Positions 1 to 5,253 of a DNA stretch of 5,253 bases are shown here, one piece after another. The notes under the pieces were generated by a model that did not search any database, had not been told where the DNA came from, and saw nothing but the letters and a program-made list of their open reading frames with translations. A program made the position numbers and the translations under genes. Source of the stretch: Acidimicrobiaceae bacterium (GTDB taxonomy: Bacteria > Actinomycetota > Acidimicrobiia > Acidimicrobiales > Ilumatobacteraceae); assembly GCA_006515795.1 (NCBI GenBank), contig VFMC01000140.1, forward strand, positions 1,625 through 6,877, read 5' to 3'. The stretch's first letter is position 1, and every line of letters starts with the position of its first letter.

Positions 1-537
1 CTGGTGGTGCTCGCCGCGGAGGTCGTGCTGCAGAGCGTTGGCGGGACCCGGGTGGTGCCGGTCGGCGAGCTCTGGACCGGCCCCGGTCGTACCACGGCTC
101 GGTCCGACGAGCTGTGCACCGCGATCCAACTACCGCGGCCGGTTGCCATGTCGGGCAGCGCCTACGTACGTCTCGAGTATCGACGGGCGATGGAGATCGC
201 CGTGGTCGGCGCAGCCGCCAACGTGGCCCTGGCCCACGACGGCACCCTCACCGGAGTCGCCGTTGCCCTCACCGCCGTGGCGCCGACGATCATCGCCGTC
301 ACCGGCCTCGAGGGGCTGCTCGGCCGCCCGGTCGACGCGGCGATGTGCGCCGCCATCGGCGAGCTCGCCTCCGAACAGGCCCGCCCGATCAGCGACCTGC
401 GTGGCTCGGATCGCTACCGCCGCCACTGCGTCGGTGTGATGGCCCGGCGGGCGGCCGAAGCTGCATCACGGCGTGCCCGTGGCGAGACCATCGCCGTTCC
501 CGTCAATCGCTCACTCGGAATCGGAGCTGCATCATGA
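1..537 (+). CDS. FAD-binding medium subunit of a molybdenum hydroxylase (CoxM/XDH family), 3' part only
   Basis: This is the C-terminal part (178 codons plus stop) of the FAD subunit of a xanthine dehydrogenase / CO dehydrogenase-type hydroxylase. In this family it passes electrons from the 2Fe-2S subunit to FAD and on to an acceptor. The usual length is about 280-300 residues, so roughly the first 110, with the N-terminal FAD-binding motifs, lie left of the window. Visible hallmarks are VVPVGEL and TGPGRT near the start, the RRAMEIAVVGAAA stretch (codons from about 184) that opens the conserved C-terminal domain (CO_deh_flav_C type), and the terminal ISDLRGSDRYRRH segment (about 388-426) typical of CoxM proteins. 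The frame is open from base 1 and ends in TGA at 535-537, inside the ATG of the next gene, which indicates translational coupling. The substrate cannot be told from this subunit. The family assignment is firm; true CO oxidation is not implied. Confidence 0.9.
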   Translation: MVVLAAEVVLQSVGGTRVVPVGELWTGPGRTTARSDELCTAIQLPRPVAMSGSAYVRLEYRRAMEIAVVGAAANVALAHDGTLTGVAVALTAVAPTIIAVTGLEGLLGRPVDAAMCAAIGELASEQARPISDLRGSDRYRRHCVGVMARRAAEAASRRARGETIAVPVNRSLGIGAAS

Positions 538-1037
538 ACTCCCACGACTCGCCGCGAGCAGACATCGTGCTCACTGTCAACGGCAGGCAGTACCCGGTCA
601 CGATCGACCCGACCCGCAACCTGCTCAACACGTTGCGCACCGAGGTGGGCCTCACCGGGACGAAGGAGGGTTGCGACGATTGCGAATGCGGTGCCTGCAT
701 GGTGCTCCTCGATGGTCAACCGGTGAACTCTTGCTCGTACCTGGCGGTGCAGGCCGAGGGCCGCGCGATCACCACCATCGAAGGCGTCATGACCGGCGAC
801 GAGCTCCATCCGCTGCAGCGCAACCTGCTGGAGGAGGGCGGCGTGCAATGTGGGTTCTGCACCCCGGGAATGATCATCTCGGCCACCGCCTTGTTGGCCC
901 GCAGCTCAACTCCGTCCGACGAGGAGATCCAGATCGGGCTGTCCGGCAACCTGTGCCGCTGCACCGGCTACGCGAAGATCATCGCCGCGGTCCGGCGCAC
1001 CGCCGTCGAGCTAGCGGCGGAGTTGGACGCGCCCTGA
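534..1037 (+). CDS. [2Fe-2S] small subunit of a molybdenum hydroxylase (CoxS/XDH family)
   Basis: This complete 167-residue protein has the length usual for CoxS-type small subunits, which carry two 2Fe-2S clusters and relay electrons from the Mo site to the FAD subunit. Residues about 10-85 form the plant-ferredoxin-like domain, with cluster cysteines C47, C52, C55 and C67 (ECGAC, then VNSC). Residues about 90-160 form the helical domain, with C106, C109, C141 and C143 (VQCGFCTPGM and LCRCTGY). An extra cysteine, C50, sits within the first cluster loop (GCDDCECGAC), where the family more often has Gly. The ATG at 534 is chosen because it overlaps the upstream TGA as ATGA, GGAG at 523-526 lies 7 bases before it, and the ferredoxin fold begins a few residues in. 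Upstream extension in this frame would run through the FAD gene and is not credible. The large molybdopterin subunit does not follow, so it is probably upstream or elsewhere. Substrate unknown. Confidence 0.95.
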   Translation: MNSHDSPRADIVLTVNGRQYPVTIDPTRNLLNTLRTEVGLTGTKEGCDDCECGACMVLLDGQPVNSCSYLAVQAEGRAITTIEGVMTGDELHPLQRNLLEEGGVQCGFCTPGMIISATALLARSSTPSDEEIQIGLSGNLCRCTGYAKIIAAVRRTAVELAAELDAP

Positions 1038-1081
1038 CAGGATCGACGAGCGCTAAACTGATCGAACGTTCAGCCTGATCG
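1034..1081 (+). promoter_or_regulatory. Possible promoter and operator ahead of the carnitine gene block
   Basis: The 70-base gap between the Fe-S subunit and the BKACE gene contains CTGACA (1034-1039, five of six matches to a -35 box) and TAAACT (1054-1059, fits the TAnnnT form of a -10 box). The 14-base spacer is shorter than the usual 16-18, which weakens the call. Just after it lies a perfect 8-base palindrome GAACGTTC (1064-1071). Around it are an imperfect inverted repeat, GCTAAAC (1052-1058) against GTTCAGC (1068-1074), and a direct repeat CTGATCG (1058-1064 and 1075-1081). A palindrome at the expected transcription start would suit a repressor of the TetR or GntR kind, but no regulator gene is in view. 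All of this is inference from sequence shape. Confidence 0.35.
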
Positions 1082-1107
1082 GCAGGCCGAGCGACGAGGG
1101 GGTCGCG

Positions 1108-2001
1108 ATGAACTGGGACGTCTTCATCACGTGCGCTGTCACCGGTTCCGGGGTCACCGCGGGCAAGAGCCCGCACGTGCCCGTCACCCCCGAGCAGATC
1201 GCCGCGTCGGCCATCGCCGCGGCCGAGGCCGGCGCCGCCGTGGTGCACATCCACGTGCGCGACCCGCACACCGGGTTGGGCTCGCGCGACACCGCGCTGT
1301 ACGCCGAGGTCGCCGAGCGCATCCGCGACAGCGGGGTCGACGTGGTGCTCAACCTCACTGCCGGCATGGGCGGCGACCTGGTTCTCGGCGGTGACGAGCA
1401 CGTTCTCCCGCCGAATCCCGATGGAACCGACATGGCCGGTGCTACGGAGCGCCTCGACCACGTGCGGGCGATCATGCCCGAGATCTGCACGCTCGACTGC
1501 GGCACGATGAACTTCGCATCTGGCGGCGACTACATCATGGTCAACACTCCGGGCGTGCTGCGGTCGATGGCCAGGCAGGTGCAGGCGCTCGGCGTGCGCC
1601 CCGAGCTGGAGGTGTTCGACACGGGCCACCTCGTGCAGGTGAAGGAGCTGATCCACGACGGGTTGCTCGACGATCCGGTGATGATCCAGCTGTGCATGGG
1701 CATCGCCTACGGCGCACCCGACGATCCGAACACGTTCATGGCCCTGGTGAACAACCTGCCGAACAACTGCGTGTTCTCGGCGTTCTCGATCTCGCGGATG
1801 CAACTGCCCTTCGTCGCCATGGCGGCACTCGCCGGCGGCAACGTGCGCGTCGGCCTGGAGGACAACCTCTACCTCGGGCCGGGGCACAAGGCCACCAACG
1901 CCGAGCTCGTCTCCAGGGCCAGGCTGTTGTTGGAGGGCATGAACGTACGAATCGTCGGCCCCGCAGAAGTGCGTGACAAGCTGAAGCTCGTCAAGCACTG
2001 A
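1108..2001 (+). CDS. BKACE-family (DUF849) beta-keto acid cleavage enzyme, probable 3-dehydrocarnitine cleavage enzyme
   Basis: The 297-residue protein is full length for the BKACE family, zinc-dependent TIM-barrel enzymes that react a beta-keto acid with acetyl-CoA to give acetoacetate and a CoA ester. Zinc ligands are visible: H47 and H49 in VVHIHVRDPHTG, and E251 in RVGLEDN, with the family's R247 and D252 beside it. Other conserved blocks are NLTAGMGGDL (82-91), TLDCGTMNF (128-136) and ELEVFDTGHL (166-175). The ITCAVTGSG start, GMGGDL and DTGHL resemble, from memory, the BKACE of carnitine-degrading proteobacteria, and the L-carnitine dehydrogenase/thioesterase fusion two genes downstream supports dehydrocarnitine as substrate. 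The residue matching Glu14 of Kce, which binds the substrate amino group there, is G15 here, so 3-keto-5-aminohexanoate is unlikely. The ATG at 1108 follows GAGGGGG (1096-1102) at 5 bases. Family call is firm; substrate call is good but inferred. Confidence 0.92.
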   Translation: MNWDVFITCAVTGSGVTAGKSPHVPVTPEQIAASAIAAAEAGAAVVHIHVRDPHTGLGSRDTALYAEVAERIRDSGVDVVLNLTAGMGGDLVLGGDEHVLPPNPDGTDMAGATERLDHVRAIMPEICTLDCGTMNFASGGDYIMVNTPGVLRSMARQVQALGVRPELEVFDTGHLVQVKELIHDGLLDDPVMIQLCMGIAYGAPDDPNTFMALVNNLPNNCVFSAFSISRMQLPFVAMAALAGGNVRVGLEDNLYLGPGHKATNAELVSRARLLLEGMNVRIVGPAEVRDKLKLVKH

Positions 2002-2006
2002 GCCAC

Positions 2007-2048
2007 GAACCGCCGAACCATCGAACCGCCGAACCATCGAACCGCCGA
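2007..2048 (+). repeat. Short tandem repeat, 16-base unit (8-base sub-period), between BKACE and citA
   Basis: The unit GAACCGCCGAACCATC occurs at 2007-2022 and again, perfectly, at 2023-2038. A third partial copy, GAACCGCCGA, occupies 2039-2048. Each unit is two related octamers, GAACCGCC and GAACCATC, so five octamers run head to tail from 2007 to 2046. The array starts 5 bases after the BKACE stop, and its last bases run into the GAGGGG ribosome binding site (2047-2052) of citA. It fills nearly all of the 56-base gap. It has no dyad symmetry and is not a terminator. Copy number may vary between strains by slippage, which would change spacing between two operon genes without touching coding sequence. 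Confidence 0.9.
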
Positions 2049-2057
2049 GGGGACACC

Positions 2058-3146
2058 ATGGCCGACAACATCGTCCACCACGGGTTGGAGGGCGTCATCG
2101 CCTTCGAGACCCAGATCGCCGAACCGGATCGCGACGGCAACGCGCTGCGCTACCGCGGGGTCGACCTCGAGGATCTCGCCGGCAAGTACGACTACGGCCG
2201 GGTGTGGGGCCTGCTGGTCGACGGCGCCTTCGATCCGGGCCTACCACCGGCCGAGCCGTTTCCGATTCCGGTCCACTCCGGCGACATCCGCGTCGACGTG
2301 CAGAGCGCGCTGGCAATGCTGGCCCCGTTCTGGGGATTCGAGCAGGTGCTCGACATCGACGACGCCCAGGTGCGCGACGATCTGGCCAGGGCCTCGGTGA
2401 TGGCCCTGTCGTTCGTTGCTCAATCCGCCCGCGGGCTGGGGTTGGCGATGGTGCCCCAGAAGCACATCGACGGTGCGGGCACCATCACCGAACGGTTCAT
2501 GCGCCGCTGGCGCGGCGAGCCCGACCCCGATCACGTCAAGGCGGTGGACGCGTACTGGGTGTCGGCGGCCGAGCACGGCATGAACGCGTCCACCTTCACG
2601 GCGAGGGTAATCGCGTCCACCGGGGCCGATGTTGCCGCGGCGTTGTCGGGCGCGGTCGGCGCGCTGTCCGGACCGCTGCACGGCGGCGCTCCTTCTCGGG
2701 TGCTGCAGATGCTCGACGAGGTCGAGCGGGAGGGCGACGCGACACGTTGGGTGAAGCGGGCGATGGACCGCGGCGATCGCCTGATGGGCTTCGGCCACCG
2801 GGTGTACCGCGCCGAGGATCCGCGAGCGCGAGTGCTGCGGCGTACCGCGAAGGAGTTGGGCGCGCCTCGCGTCGAGGTGGCCGAAGCGTTGGAGTCGGCC
2901 GCGCTCGACGAGCTGAAGGCCCGCTACCCCGACCGGGTGCTGGCAACCAACGTCGAGTTCTGGTCGGCCGTCGTGCTCGACTTCGCCGAAGTACCGGCCC
3001 ACATGTTCACGGCGATGTTCGCCTGCGCGCGCACTGCCGGCTGGAGCGCACACATCCTCGAGCAGAAGCGCACCGGCAGGCTGATCCGCCCGTCGGCCAT
3101 CTACACCGGGCCGCCGTCGAGGTCTCCCAGCGAGGTTGCCGGGTGA
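2058..3146 (+). CDS. citA: Citrate synthase, CitA (citrate synthase 2) type
   Basis: This 362-residue protein condenses acetyl-CoA with oxaloacetate to form citrate and CoA in the cytoplasm. It carries the citrate synthase active-site set: H173 in AAEHGMNAST (oxaloacetate binding), H208 in GPLHGGA, H247 in MGFGHRVYR, R256 in DPRAR, R325 in CARTAGWSAH, and R344 near the C-terminus. The third catalytic residue, normally Asp in a NVDF-type motif, is Glu here (E300 in TNVEFW). The sequence resembles, from memory, mycobacterial CitA along its length, including the HSGDIRVDVQSALAMLAP and SAAEHGMNASTFTARVIAS blocks, and I recall the same Glu there. The ATG at 2058 follows GAGGGG (2047-2052) at 5 bases. 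Its stop overlaps the GTG of the carnitine dehydrogenase fusion, so it belongs to that operon. A related reaction such as 2-methylcitrate synthesis cannot be excluded from sequence alone. Confidence 0.93.
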   Translation: MADNIVHHGLEGVIAFETQIAEPDRDGNALRYRGVDLEDLAGKYDYGRVWGLLVDGAFDPGLPPAEPFPIPVHSGDIRVDVQSALAMLAPFWGFEQVLDIDDAQVRDDLARASVMALSFVAQSARGLGLAMVPQKHIDGAGTITERFMRRWRGEPDPDHVKAVDAYWVSAAEHGMNASTFTARVIASTGADVAAALSGAVGALSGPLHGGAPSRVLQMLDEVEREGDATRWVKRAMDRGDRLMGFGHRVYRAEDPRARVLRRTAKELGAPRVEVAEALESAALDELKARYPDRVLATNVEFWSAVVLDFAEVPAHMFTAMFACARTAGWSAHILEQKRTGRLIRPSAIYTGPPSRSPSEVAG

Positions 3147-4612
3147 GGGTCGGGCTGCTGGGTGGCGGTGTGATCGGCGGCGGCTGGGCCGCCCGGTTCC
3201 TCCTCAACGGGTTCGACGTGCAGATGTACGACCCCGACCCCGAGGCGCCACGCAAGGTGGGTGAGGTGCTGGCCAACGCCAGGCGCGCCACTACCAAGCT
3301 GGTCATGCCGGCCTTGCCGGCCGAGGGCACGCTCACTTTCCTCGATTCCCCCGAGGCTGCGGCGACCGGCGCCGACTTCGTCCAGGAGAGCGCACCCGAG
3401 AGGCTCGAGCTCAAACAGCAGCTCCTTCGCCGGGCCAGCACCGCCGCGGGGCCCGACATCGTGTTCGCCTCATCGACCTCCGGCCTGCTGCCCTCGCTGC
3501 TGCAGCAGGGCATGACCCACCCGGAGAGGCTCGTCGTCGGGCATCCGTTCAACCCCGTCTATCTCCTCCCGCTCGTGGAGATCTGCGGTGGATCGCAGTC
3601 GTCGGCCGCTGCCGCTGATCGTGCGGCCGCCGTGTACGAAACCGTCGGCATGCATCCACTGCGGCTGCGCAAGGAGATCGACGGCTTCGTCGCCGATCGG
3701 CTGTTGGAGGCGCTGTGGCGTGAAGCGTTGTGGTTGGTGAACGACGGCGTCGCTACGGCGTCGGAGATCGACGACGCGATCCGCTTCGGCGCCGGGCTGC
3801 GCTGGAGCTTCATGGGCACGTTCCTGGTCTACCGGATCGCCGGCGGCGAGGCCGGCATGCGCCACTTCATGGCTCAGTTCGGCCCCACGCTGCAGTGGCC
3901 GTGGACGAAGCTGATGGACGTGCCCGAGCTCACCGATGAGCTGCTCGACACGATCGTGTCCCAATCCGACGAACAGGCGGGCGCAGCATCGATCCGCGAG
4001 CTCGAGGTGCTCCGCGACGACTGCCTGATCGCCGTGATGCAGGGTCTGCGCACGGTCGGCTACGGCGCCGGCGAGGTGCTCGACCGCTACGAGCGCCAGC
4101 TGTTCGGACGCGGCACACCCACGGCCGTCGAGCCCGATCTCACCGCGCCGGTGCGGGTGCACGAGTGCCGGGTTCCAACAGACTGGGTCGACTACAACGG
4201 CCACACCAACGACAGCCGGTACATGCAGCTCTCGAGCGAGGCCGGCGACCGGTTCCTGCGTCTCATCGGCATGGACAGCGCCTACCTCGAATCGGGGCGT
4301 AGCTTCTTCACCGTCGAGAGCCACGTCAACTACGTCGCCCAGACCCGCGCCGGCGATCAGCTGTACGTGACGGTGCAGCTGCTGTCGCACGATCAGAAGC
4401 GGATGCGGTTGTTCACCGCGATGCGTCGTTCCGACGACGATGCCCTTGTCGCCACGGCCGAGCACATGATGCTGCATGTCGACACCACTGCCGACCGGGC
4501 CTCACCGGCCGATCCGGTGATCCTGGCCAAGCTCGCCGCGATCGCCGAGTATCACGACCGGTTACCCGCTCCACCCCAAGCCGGCCGCCACATCGGCCAG
4601 CCGAGTCGCTGA
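3143..4612 (+). CDS. lcdH: L-carnitine dehydrogenase / betainyl-CoA thioesterase fusion
   Basis: This 489-residue bifunctional protein has two parts. Residues 1 to about 320 are a 3-hydroxyacyl-CoA dehydrogenase-type fold: NAD loop GGGVIGG (G7, G9, G12), D30 after the second strand, and S113, H134 (GHPFNP) and E146 as catalytic residues. The stretch DRLLEALWREALWLV (185-199), then GGEAGMRHF and WPWTKL, are L-carnitine dehydrogenase hallmarks; ordinary hydroxyacyl-CoA dehydrogenases have Asn where this has D185. Residues about 337-489 are a 4-hydroxybenzoyl-CoA thioesterase-like hotdog domain with VDYNGHTNDSRY (D350 the likely catalytic acid). Fusions of this order are known and annotated as L-carnitine dehydrogenase/betainyl-CoA thioesterase. 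The protein would oxidise L-carnitine to 3-dehydrocarnitine with NAD+ and hydrolyse the betainyl-CoA made by the BKACE enzyme to glycine betaine. The GTG start overlaps the citA stop as GTGA, has GAGG at 3132-3135 (7 bases ahead), and puts the NAD loop at residue 7. Confidence 0.93.
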   Translation: MRVGLLGGGVIGGGWAARFLLNGFDVQMYDPDPEAPRKVGEVLANARRATTKLVMPALPAEGTLTFLDSPEAAATGADFVQESAPERLELKQQLLRRASTAAGPDIVFASSTSGLLPSLLQQGMTHPERLVVGHPFNPVYLLPLVEICGGSQSSAAAADRAAAVYETVGMHPLRLRKEIDGFVADRLLEALWREALWLVNDGVATASEIDDAIRFGAGLRWSFMGTFLVYRIAGGEAGMRHFMAQFGPTLQWPWTKLMDVPELTDELLDTIVSQSDEQAGAASIRELEVLRDDCLIAVMQGLRTVGYGAGEVLDRYERQLFGRGTPTAVEPDLTAPVRVHECRVPTDWVDYNGHTNDSRYMQLSSEAGDRFLRLIGMDSAYLESGRSFFTVESHVNYVAQTRAGDQLYVTVQLLSHDQKRMRLFTAMRRSDDDALVATAEHMMLHVDTTADRASPADPVILAKLAAIAEYHDRLPAPPQAGRHIGQPSR

Positions 4613-4629
4613 GGTCGGGAACCAGCGGG

Positions 4630-5253
4630 TCAGTACTCGTCGTGGCGGCGGAGCCAGGCCATGGTCCACGGGAGGTCGTCCTCGTCGCGCCCTTTGGGCG
4701 TGAGGTCGAGGATCTGGTACGCGCTGTTGAGCGGATCGAGACCCCGGCTGTAGCACGAGTAGGTGTGATACGCGCGACCGTCGCGTTGGGCGAACACGCT
4801 GAGGCCGGGCAGCTCCTGGCTGGGTTGATCGACCGGTGCGTAGTTGTAGACGGAAGCGTCGGACACGCCGAAGTCCTCGTTGAAGGTGGTGCCGAGCGAG
4901 GACACCCATGGGAACGACCAGCCCATTCGGGCGCGATACGCCAGCAACGAATCGAGCGGAGCCCGCGAAATCGCGAGCAGGGTGGCGTCGCGGTGAGCCA
5001 GGTGGATCTGGGTGCCGTCGTAGTTGTCGGCCCAGAACGAACAGATCGGGCACCCCTCCTCCCAATCAGGGCCGTACATGAAGTGGTAGACGACGAGTTG
5101 GCTGCGCCCGGCGAACAGGTCGATCAGGCGACGAGGACCCTCCACGGTGTCGAACGTGTACTCGGTGTCGATCGGCACCCACGGCATCCGACGGCGGACC
5201 GCGCTGAGCTCGTCGCGGCGACGGGTGAGGTCCTTCTCCGCGTCGAGCAGCTC
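4630..5253 (-). CDS. DUF899 family thioredoxin-like protein, 5' end beyond the window
   Basis: The C-terminal 207 residues of a minus-strand protein of the DUF899 family (PF05988) are visible. The reading frame stays open to the right edge. The codons before the internal ATG at 5187 encode ELLDAEKDLTRRRDEL, the charged N-terminal helix typical of the family, so that ATG is not the real start and the true one lies outside. Features include MPWVPIDTEYTF, SQLVVYHFMYGPDWEEGCPICSFWAD with a CxxC pair (Cys codons at 5050-5052 and 5041-5043), FPWVSSLGTTFNEDFGV, ELPGLSVFAQRDGRAYHTYSCYSRG, and a C-terminal LDLTPKGRDE followed by WLRRHDEY. The fold is thioredoxin/peroxiredoxin-like and the CPIC pair could be redox active, but no reaction has been established for the family that I can name. 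No signal peptide or membrane segment is visible. It converges on the carnitine operon, so co-transcription is excluded and any functional link is unproven. Confidence 0.92.
   Translation of the reverse strand, partial: ELLDAEKDLTRRRDELSAVRRRMPWVPIDTEYTFDTVEGPRRLIDLFAGRSQLVVYHFMYGPDWEEGCPICSFWADNYDGTQIHLAHRDATLLAISRAPLDSLLAYRARMGWSFPWVSSLGTTFNEDFGVSDASVYNYAPVDQPSQELPGLSVFAQRDGRAYHTYSCYSRGLDPLNSAYQILDLTPKGRDEDDLPWTMAWLRRHDEY

Noticed and set aside
114..533. Upstream extension of the Fe-S subunit to a start at 114
   Set aside because: It would overlap the FAD subunit for 420 bases and add Arg/His-rich sequence unlike any ferredoxin subunit. The ATG at 534 with its ATGA overlap and GGAG site gives the normal length.
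979..2037. 352-codon minus-strand open frame opposite the BKACE gene
   Set aside because: It is antisense to a gene with clear catalytic motifs. Its translation is His/Val/Arg-rich low-complexity sequence typical of the complement of GC-rich coding DNA, with no family resemblance.
2204..3142. Long open frame upstream of, and in frame with, the carnitine dehydrogenase
   Set aside because: It lies out of frame over citA, its translation is Arg/Gly/Ala-rich with no domain signal, and the Rossmann motif begins right after the GTG at 3143. It is a high-GC shadow, not an N-terminal extension.
3470..4477. 335-codon minus-strand open frame opposite the carnitine dehydrogenase fusion
   Set aside because: Same reason: antisense shadow of a gene whose both domains are recognisable; no motifs and no plausible start context.
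4583..4598. GGCCG-CCACAT-CGGCC hairpin near the end of the carnitine operon as a terminator
   Set aside because: It has only a 5-base stem interrupted by a mismatch further out, no T-run on either strand, and lies inside the coding sequence. Such stems are expected by chance at this GC content.
5185..5187. ATG as the start of the DUF899 gene
   Set aside because: The frame remains open to the window edge and the preceding codons encode the conserved charged N-terminal helix of the family, so this Met is internal.

Overview
The window is dense, GC-rich coding DNA with ATGA and GTGA stop/start overlaps, a GTG start and strong GC bias at third codon positions. Together with a citrate synthase that closely resembles mycobacterial CitA, this points to a high-GC actinobacterium, possibly of the Acidimicrobiia. 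That placement is an inference from gene style, not a measurement.

Layout. Positions 1-1037 (+) hold the end of a molybdenum-hydroxylase (xanthine dehydrogenase / CO dehydrogenase family) operon: the C-terminal part of the FAD subunit, overlapping by 4 bases the complete [2Fe-2S] subunit. The large molybdopterin subunit is not in the window. A 70-base gap (1038-1107) with a possible promoter and a small palindrome separates it from a second + strand block. That block holds a BKACE-family enzyme (1108-2001), a 56-base gap filled with an 8-base-periodic tandem repeat, a CitA-type citrate synthase (2058-3146), and, overlapping it by 4 bases, an L-carnitine dehydrogenase fused to a hotdog thioesterase (3143-4612). 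A DUF899 thioredoxin-like gene converges from the minus strand (4630 to beyond the right edge). Only 17 bases separate the two stop codons.

How the genes work together. The best reading of 1108-4612 is a compact operon for L-carnitine breakdown to glycine betaine. The dehydrogenase domain oxidises L-carnitine to 3-dehydrocarnitine. The BKACE enzyme combines this with acetyl-CoA to give acetoacetate and betainyl-CoA. The thioesterase domain then hydrolyses betainyl-CoA to glycine betaine and CoA. The known family reactions and the adjacency of all three activities support this. The citrate synthase between them is the unexpected member; it may feed acetyl-CoA recovered from acetoacetate into the TCA cycle. 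The link between this operon and the upstream Mo-hydroxylase genes or the downstream DUF899 gene is unknown. No RNA genes, CRISPR arrays or mobile elements were seen, and no stretch over 300 bases lacks a gene.
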